Shown here piece by piece: positions 23,340 through 32,353 of a DNA stretch of 64,000 nt (its first letter is position 1; every line of letters starts with the position of its first letter). Source of the DNA: Corinectria fuckeliana. Taxonomy: Eukaryota > Ascomycota > Sordariomycetes > Hypocreales > Nectriaceae. The position numbers were made by a program, and so were the translations under genes. Where the stretch lies: positions 1-64,000 of the forward strand of contig WPDH01000175.1 of NCBI GenBank assembly GCA_019137255.1, in the 5' to 3' direction. Below the pieces are notes generated by a model. It saw only the letters and a list, made by a program, of their open reading frames with translations, was not told the origin of the DNA and did no database searches.

Positions 23340-25250
23340 CATACTATTTTCTTTTATTATTATTTTCCTTTATATATTACTATTTTTACTTCTTAGAGGA
23401 GAAGGCTATAATCTTATACTACTAACACACAAGAAATACTTTATAATACTAAATAAGAAGAATAAGTACTATTCTAAGTTTCCCTATTAAGTAATATATT
23501 CCTATCTAAAGACTAAGAGCTTTACTAGCTATTTAAGAACTAGCTCACCTGATATCCCCCCTACCTCTAGTATAAAAAGTATTACTAAGCTATATAGCTA
23601 TATAGTAATAAATATAACCTTAAAGCAGCTAAAAGCTCTAACTAATACCACATTTAGATTAAGACCTTCCTGTAATACTATAGATATTTCCACCAGCTTA
23701 TATAAGCTAAAAGCTATAACTCTAACACTAGGTTTATAAACTAATAGAACTAAATATACTACTATAACAACCTAAACTATAATTAGTATAAAACCCTAAA
23801 TAAAGCTATAAGTAAAGTTATAAGTGAAGTAGTAAGCAAGACAGCTAGTAAACTAAGCATACTACCATAAGAAATACTATAATAGATATAAGGACAGAAT
23901 AGGTAGTACTAGGGTAGTAGCCCTTCCTTAGCGGGAAATACTTACACTCTTACTGTAAGCTTTAATAATATAACTAGGCTAACACAAACTAATATCTATA
24001 AGCTAACTATATCTATTATTAGAAAAATCAAGATCTCTATAATTCTTGCTAAAATACTTAAGCGAATTACTAAGATAACCTCCTAGTAGTTACCCGCCCT
24101 AATTAATAAAGCCTAAAAAGCTCTTAATAAGATCAGAGGATTAGCAAACAGCTATACTTATATCAACCTAGCACGCTAGCTTTAGCCTAATATATAACAG
24201 GAAATTAACACTCCTATCAGCTTATCACTTAAACATACCTGCTTTACTAACCCTATCTTAGGCACCCTAACCCACAAACTAAAGTATCAGCTCTTTATAA
24301 TAGCCCTATTAGGGACTATAACCCCTTAAGGAAATCATAATAAAGATCTATTTATATCACAAAATATTATCACCCCTGCTAGACAAAGTGCTACTAACAC
24401 ACTTTTAGCGGCTATTAATAATAACACAGCTATAACTCTATAATAAGTAATAGTAAGCATATAACTTAAGACTACCACCCTGTAAAATAATATACCTATT
24501 ATCCTAGAAGCCACAGTTTAGTAAGAAGGAGAAACCACACTAGTATAGTATATCTAGGCAGCTAACTAAGCTATCTAGTTTCTTAATATTAATATAGCTA
24601 AATATTTCGCTAAATACTATTAGGTTTACTATAAAATAACACAATTAGACTGCTCTCTATAATAGACAGCATAAATAGCAGGGATATCTCTAGAACTAGT
24701 AATCCGCCTTAATAATACACTATAGGTAATTAGCTTTCTAGATAATAACATAACTAAGCTAGCTAAGCAAATAGCATAATAAGAGTTTTTTTCCCACTTA
24801 GAGACTACCACTAAAGTAATTAAGACAGCACTATAGTTCTATAAGAAAGGCAAGTAGAACACAGCTAGGAGACCTATACTTATTACCCCTGCTAGCACTA
24901 AGCAGAACATATAGGCTATTAGCCTTCTAATAGCACTCTATACTACTAAGGCTAGGAAATACTAACTCTACTAACCCGCCCCTATTAACACTAAGAAGCA
25001 TAATATACCCCTAGTGGCTATAGATTTAGAGAAGCTTATTAGGGAGGAATATAAGAGTATTACTAATAATATATATAAGAAGTTCCTAACAAACTAAATA
25101 GGCGAAGAAAGAACAATAGATAAGAGGCCTAGCAGGGTCAGGGTATTTCCCTAATATATAATAGTAAACATAAGGTAAGCACCTCTAGATTAAGAAAATT
25201 ATATATATAACTATTAATAAAACTCCTACTAGTATAAGAAACAGTCTAGC
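23340..25250 (+). pseudogene. extra decayed frame between pol and the 3' LTR of the Ty3 element
   Basis: One plus-strand reading can be followed for about 1.9 kb if RIP-type TAG/TAA codons are read through, ending about 60 bases before the right LTR. Recognisable stretches are TTLVQYIQAANQAIQFLN, KLAKQIAQQEFFSHLETTTK and IDLEKLIREEYKSITNNIYK (TAG shown as Q). They look helical and are rich in K, N, Q and I, partly as a result of RIP. No known domain is recognised. The position is where an env-like gene would sit, but no membrane span or signal peptide can be seen. It could also be the remains of a captured host gene or a separate insertion. Confidence 0.45.
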
Positions 25251-25305
25251 TGTAATTAATATAGACACACTAAGAATAGTACGCTTTTCTTTTATTATAA
25301 GGATT

Positions 25306-25686
25306 TATTACAGAATAAGCTAGATAGAGAGCTATTACTATCTAGTAACAGCTCAGGCTATAACCCTAGAGAGGGCCACTAGAGAGTGGCCACAACAGGA
25401 AGAGAAATCTCCCACTAATTAGGCTGAGAATTATCCCAGGAAATCCCAGGATAGTCCTAGGGAAATCCTAGGACCTATCTAGAGATTTCCTAGGGAATAC
25501 CTAGAGAGTGCTCTAGGACTTTCCCTTATATAAAGAGGAAGACTATCACTAAAATAGATAGAAGAAGTATTATCTTATTATCTTACTATCTTACTCCTAA
25601 GCTTTAGGTATCTTAATTGTACGAGTAGGGATTCTTCCCCCTAGTGGTATTTACTCTGTATATCTCCTAATATAGTTAATTCTATA
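25306..25686 (+). repeat. right (3') LTR of the Ty3/gypsy element
   Basis: 381 bp, the partner of 16298-16678. It is less RIP-damaged at several sites (for example it keeps GTGGCCACAAC and GGCTGAG). Most differences I read from the left copy are transitions. Confidence 0.92.
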
Positions 25687-25690
25687 TCAC

Positions 25691-26650
25691 CTACCTTATA
25701 ATAAGCTTATCTTAAGCGTAATAGAACTCTTACTAAGGTTTTATTACCTTTAGGAACTTCTTTTTAGCCCTCTTCTTATTAATAGTAATTATCTTATATA
25801 TAATATAATTCTTTTAGGCCTTCTTAAACTGGTCAGCCTAGGCTTCTTAATCTCTTAACTCTTTCTTAGTTACTAAGACTTAAAACTTTATCTTAACTCT
25901 ATAGATATTATTCTTATCTTTAAGATTAATAAAAAGCTTAAGACAGCTAATAATCTCTCTAAGATCTTATATTTTTCTAATATATATAGTATAACTACCT
26001 AAGAGGGTCTTTAAGATAGATATCTTAAGCTTATTTAGCTTCTTTTTTTTAAGAGTCTTATCTTATAAGCTCTTATCTTATCTTACCTGCTAAAGTATAA
26101 ATAGCCTATTATTATTAGCTTACTTAATATTATAGTTTTACTACTAATCTTTAAGGTTAAGCTAATAGATTTATATAGTAAGAGCCTTTTTCTTACTATT
26201 ACTAATACCTAAAAAATCTAGTCTTTTAGGCTTTAAGAAGAAATCTCTCTTATTAATAACTAGTATAAGATCTAATACTAGATTATTAATACTTAATATA
26301 GTCTCTAAGCTAATATATTTCTAGATTTTATATATTATAGCTAGAGTGTAAATATACTCTAGCTATAAGGTTTAGTTCTTAGCCTTTTTTAGCTTAAGAA
26401 AAAAGTCTAAAAATACTTTTATACTATTTATATCTATTATATTAGTAGCTAAAAATACGCTAGGTACTTAGTAGGTAAATTACTTTAGATTATATAAATC
26501 GCTTAAATTAGAATTTATAGGCCTTAACAAGTAATTACTCAGCTAGGAGAGAAATTAGTTACTTATAAGTCTTTTCCTAATATTAAAAATAATACTAGAT
26601 TAATACTAAAGGCCGGAATTCACTTAAAAAGTTACTACTAGGCTTATAAC
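25691..26650 (-). pseudogene. 5' part of the copia element, presumptive gag
   Basis: By position between the right LTR (the 5' LTR on the minus strand) and the Ty3 insertion, this should hold the copia primer-binding site and gag. It is AT-rich with stops in every frame and could not be confirmed. Confidence 0.4.
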
Positions 26651-26813
26651 TATTAATATAACTACATGTATTATATAACTATACTTAGCTAGGAAAAGAG
26701 GCGGAACAGTGAGTCCCTAAGGGGATCGCTGTTATCACTAGATGCCTAGCATCTAAGGCAGAAATATGGACGGTGCCTGATAGCGGGCCTGACTAGTGGT
26801 CCTACCACCAACA
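26651..26813 (-). repeat. right LTR (5' LTR) of the copia element
   Basis: 163 bp, the better preserved copy, still GC-containing at its outer end (CCTACCACCAACA). Followed directly by the target duplication GTTAC and then unique DNA, so the AT-rich block ends exactly at the transposon boundary. Confidence 0.95.
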
Positions 26814-26818
26814 GTTAC

Positions 26819-27101
26819 CCATAGAAGACGGCTCGAAGCCTCACGAGCGAGCACCGACGAAAAAAATCAGTCTTAACAGTGCCTAACAGTTGCGAACAGC
26901 ACTGGCCTCCGATCACTTACTGTATTTGTGAGTAAACCCCATTATGTACGGACATGTTGTGAGGTGCAAAATAACAACTCCTCCATGTCCCCCAACACCG
27001 CTGACGTTTTCCGAAGGGAAAATTGGCAAGAAGGAAACACCATACAAGAAGGAATAAATAACCAGTCTTCACCCACTCCTAATATAAGCTCCTAACCAAA
27101 G
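26819..27101. other. unique flank of the repeat island
   Basis: Normal base composition directly outside the target duplication. No gene is seen. Confidence 0.5.
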
Positions 27102-27482
27102 TCACGCCCGCTGTTCGTTCCATATTTGTCTCAAAGACACTGGGTGCACGGCCTCCGACAGAAGCCCCAAATTTTGGATAGCATCACCGTGTGACTTGAT
27201 CAGATTGGCACTGACTATACGCTTCGGTTTCTTTACGCGGAGATCCCGCCCAGTATGCAAGCGGGACACTTGTGACCCTTCCACGACGTTTGACGGCAGT
27301 GTCAAGTCCCAAGTCCCACAACAGTATATCTCCGTATCCGCATTGCCAGTCGCGGTATATCGAAACAGACAGGCTTGACTCCGCCTGCCGTGCCAGATCT
27401 CTAGTCTGTGCAGATTAGGTATTTGATGTACGGCAGACGCCGCAATTAACATCAGGTTTTCGGTCTCACACTAGTTAGCCGC
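27102..27482 (-). pseudogene. C-terminal remnant resembling fungal F-box-associated (DUF6546-like) proteins
   Basis: An open frame of 116 codons from 27452, extendable upstream to a stop near 27474, reads MLIAASAVHQIPNLHRLEIW, CLFRY, TWDLTLPSNVVEG, SHGDAIQNLGL and HPVSLRQIW near its end. From memory this resembles the C-terminus of a large family of fungal F-box-type proteins (AA..MP.L..LEIWNG, ACVFRY, W..WDL.L...VV..W, GDAI..L, HP.SLRQI). An N-terminal half (F-box, leucine-rich part) is not found upstream, so it is probably a truncated or decayed copy beside the repeat island. A spliced gene with a missed first exon is the alternative. Confidence 0.5.
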
Positions 27483-28284
27483 GGAGCTGAGATACCGAGA
27501 GTTCAATATCAGAGAGGTGAGGGTCTTCCAAGGTTTACCATTTGATTGAAGGAGAAAGGCGGTAAGGAAATAATTCGCGTCGACGTTGAAGGATGAGGAT
27601 AGCTTTTGGATTATTTCAGGCCCGCGACTGCTTGGCCCAGAAGCAGACAGGAGAAAGACGACGGGTGGTCGATGAAGAAGGCGAGGGTTGGAGGGAGAGA
27701 CAGGGGTGGATAAAGAATGTCGGTTCTAAATTCTCAAAGTATTGATTATGGTAGGACCTGGATGGCGCGGTCGCGAGACGGACCGCGTGCCGCCCAACCA
27801 AACTGTATAAATTTACTTCGTCTTCTCGGGAAGAATCGCATCGAAGTTTTGGTGCGTGAAAGTCCCTGCGAAACAGATCCCGCGCAACACACAAGGCCGA
27901 GGTTTTCTCCGGAGTTGCGCCTCCATACCTGGGTTTCTCTGTGAGCATAATGCTAGGAGTACTACTGGTAGACTGTTTCTACGTCCAGCTCTAGATGAGA
28001 GAACTGTTCCATGGCCCACATATCTATCTCGTTCGGCCCCGGGACCGATTCTCGGGAAGTGGAGTCGGTAGTTGCATTCAGAGTTGACCCCGCGCATCTC
28101 CAGGAGAGTATATAACCAGAACAAGATGCCTCGAATCAACCATGACATCTTGTTAGTAAGGTTACGTTTCTCATATTCGACCTGCTCACCTCGACGCAAG
28201 CTACCTACATTCAGCCCTCTATACTATCCACCGGGTCTTGTTCGACATAAATCCTCTGCAATCTACCCTACATCATCCCTCAAG
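27483..28284. other. intergenic and CMD gene leader
   Basis: No supported gene. Several overlapping short open frames near 27616-28071 show no motif. The last 150 bases are C/T-rich and probably the 5' UTR of the gene at 28285. Confidence 0.5.
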
Positions 28285-28961
28285 ATGAGAGTTCCCTACG
28301 TCACCGACCCCGTCCCGACCAAGAACGAGGATGAAGCCGCCATCGTCGAGCGCATCAAAGCACGCCGAGACCCCCGTCCGCTCCAGCCCCTCGACCTCAC
28401 CCTCCTCCACGCGCCCGCGATTGCCGATGGCTGGAACTCGTTCCTCGGCGCGGTGCGCACCAAGAACTCGCTGCCGGACGACGTGCGCGAACTCGCCATC
28501 TCCCGAATCGCGGTCTGCAACAAGGCCTGGTATGAATGGACGCACCATGCGCCCCTGGCCGTCAAGGGAGGTGTTCCGGAAGCTGGCATGGAGGCCATCA
28601 AGCAGGACTCTCTCGGAGAGCGGCCGGCGGAGTTGACCGAGAAGCTCTGGGTCGTGGTGTTGTACACGGAAGAGATGACGAGGAACGTGCAGGTCAAGGA
28701 CGGAACCTTTGACCGTCTTCGGGGCTTTTTCAGTGAGCAGGAAATCGTCGAGCTGACAGCGACGGTAAGGCGACGAAAGTCTACATGGAGTCAGTCTAAG
28801 CTAAGCATCATGCTAGGTCGCTTGCTACAACTGCGTGAGTCGCTTCCTCGTGGCACTCGACGGTAAGTCTAAACACATAAGTCATATTCATATGAGCTAG
28901 CCTTAACATTCATACAGTTGGGGAGAGGAACGCGACCGGCCCCGATGCGGCGTCTCATTGA
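28285..28961 (+). CDS. carboxymuconolactone decarboxylase / AhpD-like family protein
   Basis: Three exons (28285-28764, 28817-28862, 28918-28961) give 189 residues. The body matches the CMD family (PF02627): a helix with DDVRELAISRIAVCNKAWYE, then WTHHAPLAVKGGVPEAGMEAI and LTEKLWVVVLYTEEMTRNV, ending with ELTATVACYNCVSRFLVALD. The EW.HH motif sits where AhpD-like proteins bear their E...H pair; the peroxidase-type CXXC of true AhpD is not there, but CYNC occurs near the C-terminus. Fungal members are poorly characterised and the substrate is unknown. The open frame extends upstream to 28072, but the extra residues look non-coding, so the ATG at 28285 (context TCAAGATG) is preferred. Confidence 0.85.
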
Positions 28962-29520
28962 TGCGAGGCGGCCCCCTCTTGGTCTACCGAAACATAAAAC
29001 TGAATATGAATGAAATGGGTATGTGATGAAACGGAAAAAAAAGGACCGAGAAAGCTAACAACATCAATTTGGAAAGAAAGGAAGAGAAACGCGACAGAAC
29101 CTAACAAAAAGCCCAAAAATCGAACAAGAAGGAAAATAAAGAAAAAAGGTGCAAGACCGGGGCTTAGGGCCGCGCGTAGTCGGGGTATCCTGTCTATGTG
29201 AAATGAAGCGAATAAAAACCCCAACTCCTGCAGGACCCTCATCATGCTTGGTCTTCATGAGATCATGGCCGGCCTATAATCATCCCTCGTAAATAACCCT
29301 TAGCCCCCTCTTACGTCGTAACAAATGGATCTGTAGTCTTGTCTCAGATGGTGCTGTTCGTAAATGATGCTGGGCAATGCGCCGTGCCCGAACGCCGCTC
29401 AATGCTTGGTGGTGTAATATCGCACAAAATCAAGCAAGCCGTTTGAAATGTTGCTGTGCCAGAGCCCGGATGCAACAAAGAAAAACTGTGCCCGAGATCG
29501 GGGCTTGGAAACCTTCCTAA
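28962..29520. other. convergent 3' regions
   Basis: A/G-rich sequence between two convergent genes, with A runs at 29030-29150. No gene is seen. Confidence 0.5.
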
Positions 29521-30303
29521 TCAAGGCGTCTTAGCTGATCTTGACATGGCGCGCTCGATGGAAGCATGGCGCTTGTGCATCCGAGGGGAAAGCTGAAGCT
29601 CCTCGATAACATTGGCCCAGCCTTTCTTTTGGGGTTGGGGGGGTTTTGGGACGTGCTCGTTGTGGCCAACTGCTTGAGTGCTGTGGCCAACTGCTTGAGT
29701 GTTGTGACCAACCGCTTGGGTGGTCAGCCTACTAGTACGAAGCGGAGGTCGATTGAGAATGTTCTCTGTCAGGCCCTTGGGTAGAGTTGGTCGGGTCGGC
29801 GTCGTGAGGGCACGGGCAATCGACTTCTCAGGGTCCTTGGGCGCAGAGGGCTGTTGTCTATCTGAGTTGGACGCGATGACGCCCATGTACACAACGAGGA
29901 AGCGCATGCGTAGTAAGTCAAGCCTCCGCACTCGATCTGCCAGCTGCGATCGCTTCGACGCCCACAACAGGCGCGCGCTGGTCCTCAGCTTGGTGCCGCC
30001 CTCGTCAACCATGATGGCATTGAGGTCCTCGCGCAAGTCGTCGCCAACCTTTTGGATTTCGCGGAGCAGTTGGCTCAGGCGGATCTTGTCCTCCAGGCGC
30101 TGGACCTTGGCGACATCGCGATCGTAGCTCTCATTCTCCTGGACGGAGAAGTCGGCCGTGTCGATGAAGGTGGGAATCTCCTGAGGGGCGGCCTTGTACG
30201 CGCTGTAGTAGACGACTGCGATCTGGCCGACGACGACGGCGGACAGCAAAAGAGCGGTCAGGACAAGTATGATGGTCCACTGGAGAGAGTCCGACTCGGC
30301 CAT
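29521..30303 (-). CDS. hypothetical single-pass membrane protein with heptad-length tandem repeat
   Basis: An intronless frame of 260 residues, MAESDSLQW at its start. Residues about 9-31 form one hydrophobic span (IILVLTALLLSAVVVGQIAV). A soluble helical region rich in R, K, E and L follows (about 60-145, possible coiled coil), with a second weaker hydrophobic patch (FLVVYMGVIAS). The C-terminal part is disordered, proline- and basic-rich, and contains three tandem copies of TQAVGH-N/S (about residues 194-214). I do not recognise the family. The long frame, its N-terminal membrane span and the C-rich leader upstream support a real gene. The repeat number may vary between strains. Confidence 0.7.
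   Translation of the reverse strand: MAESDSLQWTIILVLTALLLSAVVVGQIAVVYYSAYKAAPQEIPTFIDTADFSVQENESYDRDVAKVQRLEDKIRLSQLLREIQKVGDDLREDLNAIMVDEGGTKLRTSARLLWASKRSQLADRVRRLDLLRMRFLVVYMGVIASNSDRQQPSAPKDPEKSIARALTTPTRPTLPKGLTENILNRPPLRTSRLTTQAVGHNTQAVGHSTQAVGHNEHVPKPPQPQKKGWANVIEELQLSPRMHKRHASIERAMSRSAKTP
29662..29724 (-). repeat. 21-bp in-frame tandem repeat, three copies
   Basis: Three consecutive 21-bp units (GTGGCCAACTGCTTGAGTG-like on the plus strand) encode the heptapeptide TQAVGHN/S on the minus strand. The third unit is the most diverged. Confidence 0.9.
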
Positions 30304-31384
30304 GGTGTAGCGGAGCGTCTGGATGGCAAGTCGAGGCGGAGGGTGAGGCTCTCATGCATGGTCTGGTCGTTGGGGGGAGAGAAGAGAAGGAGGATCGACA
30401 GACGAGCGCAAGGAGGCCAAGTAGTGACGAAGCAGGCGGCGAAAGCGAAAGCGCAATCGCGTTTGTGTGCGCCGTTAGGTCCGGTCCGCCAACGCCCATC
30501 GCCCATCGCCCATAGGCCGTCCGGTGCAGGCCGACTTCCAGATTCGTCGCGGGCAGCGGTGGTCGGCCACTGGGATGGCAAGATGGCTGGGGATGGGCCC
30601 TTGTAGCTGCAGCTAAGGCTCAGCGTCACATGGCGCTGGGGAGACTGGGCTGCGCGTGTACATGGTAATTAATTGCGCCTGCCCTGCAAGGGCGCAAAGC
30701 GAGAGGCTGGTGGCGGCGAGTTGGCAAGGCGGGACGGAGTCGGTGGAGAGGGGCACGCCATTGCGGAAGTGGAAGGACCGGGGAGGGATAGATTACATAG
30801 GGGTAAGTAACTTGCGAGAGAAGAGGGGGAGAAGAGGGGGGAACAAGAGGGGGGACGAGACGAGACGAAGAGTCGCGAAACGAGCGGGCATGGGAGTTTA
30901 GTTGACGATGCCCAGTGTTATCGATCGATAACATACATGTACCTACCTTAGGTTACTTTAGTAGGTGGTTTGGGGTGGTTTCCAGTGGTATGGAAACTGT
31001 AATTCGGGTCGGGTGGTTGTTTTTAGTTCCGGCTCGACGGGACAGGCATGCGGAATTCCACTCAACAGCGCTGTTGCGCTTCCCGGCTGCACTACAAGTG
31101 GACTCTGCCAGCGGCCTGGGTTGCCTAACTTTCTTAACTTTCCAGAAAGAAGGGGAAAAAACTACCCGTTCGTCTCCGTCCCGTCTCCAATCCTAGGCCG
31201 TTGTACCGCAGCTCGCCGCGTGGTCCCAATCATCGCTGGTCTCTTCACCTCCCACGGTTCCTGCGCCCGCCTCGCAGACGATCCAAATCACCAGCTCGCC
31301 TGTCTGTTACACCGCCAGGCGCAATCGACACCTTCCCTTGCCTCTCTTCTCTAGCGACAGACACCCACAACCGCTCTCGCGAAC
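30304..31384. other. divergent promoter region
   Basis: About 1.1 kb between divergently transcribed genes (membrane protein left, BUD32 right). Purine-rich at 30815-30880 and C/T-rich just before 31385, typical of fungal leaders. Contains the palindrome TTATCGATCGATAA at 30918-30931. No gene is accepted. Confidence 0.55.
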
Positions 31385-32158
31385 ATGGCGACCCCGTCCG
31401 CCGAACCCGCCGCCGCGCAACCGCATCGGTTCCCCCTCCCCAAGATCCTCGAATACCCCGCCTCGACCCCGCCAGCCCTCGTCACCCAAGGCGCCGAGGG
31501 TCGCCTCTACAGGAGCACCTACTTGCTGCCCGATCTCCCCTGCGCCCTCAAATACCGCCCGCCCAAGCCCTGGCGGCACCCGACTCTCGATCAGCGACTG
31601 ACGAAGCACCGCATCCTTTCCGAGGCCCGCATCCTGGCCAAGTGCCGTCGCGACGGCGTGAGGGTGCCCGCCGTGTATTGCGTGGACGAAAACGCGGGCT
31701 GGTTGATGCTGGAATGGATACATGGCGGTCCGGTGCGGGCTAGCATCAACGAGCGGCTGGGCAAGCGGACAGAGGGCATCGACGACGACGTCGAGTTGAA
31801 GGACCTGATGCGGCGCATGGGGACCGCCGTGGGCAAGTTGCACCAAGTTGGCGTCGTCCACGGGGACCTGACCACCAGCAACCTGATGTTAAACCCTTCA
31901 CCAGACGCTCGAAACATCTTGGGCGGAGAGGTTGTCATCATTGACCTGGGGCTGGCAAGTGGCAGCATCTCAGACGAAGACCGGGCGGTGGATCTCTACG
32001 TGTTGGAGAGGGCATTCGGCAGCACACACCCTCGAGCAGAGTGCCTCTTCCCAGAGCTGCTGCATGCCTATCGGGACACGTTCAAGCAAGCCCCGGTGGT
32101 TCTTAAGAAGCTAGAAGACGTCCGGATGAGAGGGCGGAAAAGAAGCATGCTGGGTTAA
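31385..32158 (+). CDS. BUD32: EKC/KEOPS complex protein kinase BUD32
   Basis: An intronless frame of 257 residues. Bud32/PRPK is the small atypical kinase/ATPase of the KEOPS complex, which makes the t6A37 modification on ANN-decoding tRNAs and supports telomere upkeep. Visible marks are: the nucleotide loop QGAEGRLYR (about 37-45); lysine at about 56 (ALKYRP); the family insert TLDQRLTKHRILSEARIL; the catalytic loop HGDLTTSN starting at about residue 159; the metal-binding DLG at about 187; and the conserved basic C-terminal tail RMRGRKRSMLG. Length matches the family (about 255). The small N-lobe and the missing activation segment are normal for Bud32. Confidence 0.97.
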   Translation: MATPSAEPAAAQPHRFPLPKILEYPASTPPALVTQGAEGRLYRSTYLLPDLPCALKYRPPKPWRHPTLDQRLTKHRILSEARILAKCRRDGVRVPAVYCVDENAGWLMLEWIHGGPVRASINERLGKRTEGIDDDVELKDLMRRMGTAVGKLHQVGVVHGDLTTSNLMLNPSPDARNILGGEVVIIDLGLASGSISDEDRAVDLYVLERAFGSTHPRAECLFPELLHAYRDTFKQAPVVLKKLEDVRMRGRKRSMLG

Positions 32159-32353
32159 AAAGAAAGAAAAAGCCGTCTCGCAGCCACTTTCCTTGCCATT
32201 CTGTCTAAAACTCCGTGTGTCTGATGCTCGCTACGTGGAAACAAATGGACAAAAGATTATTCCACCACCGGCTCATCACGTGGTATCAAAGATGCCCGCC
32301 TGGATATCCTTGATTCTCACTCTCACTCCCCTCCACCGCCGCCCACGCTAACT

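Larger units (their letters stand above)
16298..25686 (+). mobile_element. degenerate Ty3/gypsy LTR retrotransposon, plus strand
   Basis: Direct repeats of 381 bp (16298-16678 and 25306-25686) bound 9389 bases. On the plus strand, RIP-damaged protease/RT/RNase H/integrase frames are read between about 18.9 and 23.2 kb, with RT before integrase, which is the Ty3/gypsy order. The LTR contains a TATA box (TATATAAA near 16519 and 25527). The two LTRs differ at many C/T and G/A sites. The element is inserted in the copia element. A further long decayed frame lies between integrase and the right LTR (see 23340-25250). Confidence 0.93.
16294..25690. repeat. possible 4-bp target duplication of the Ty3 element (outer limits)
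   Basis: TTAC (16294-16297) precedes the left LTR and TCAC (25687-25690) follows the right LTR. They differ by one C-to-T change in a CpA context, as RIP would make from an original TCAC pair. A 4-bp match is short, so this is weak. Confidence 0.35.
9105..26813 (-). mobile_element. degenerate Ty1/copia retrotransposon, minus strand, with two nested insertions
   Basis: Two direct repeats of exactly 163 bp (9105-9267 and 26651-26813) bound the element, and the 5-bp sequence GTTAC lies immediately outside both (9100-9104, 26814-26818), a target-site duplication. Read on the minus strand the right LTR starts TGTTGG, a common copia-type start. RIP-damaged copia reading frames follow in the order integrase (about 15.1-14.1 kb), reverse transcriptase (about 13.6-12.5 kb) and RNase H (about 10.58-10.14 kb); integrase before RT is diagnostic of Ty1/copia. 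The frame is cut by a LINE-like insertion (10590-12501) and a Ty3 element (16298-25686). Without these the element would be about 6.4 kb. The presumed gag part lies at 25.7-26.6 kb but could not be recognised. Only one open frame of 60 codons survives in the whole block. Confidence 0.93.

Noticed and set aside
24629..24811. 60-codon open frame inside the Ty3 element, minus strand
   Set aside because: It is antisense to a longer decayed plus-strand frame and has no motif; a chance survivor of RIP.
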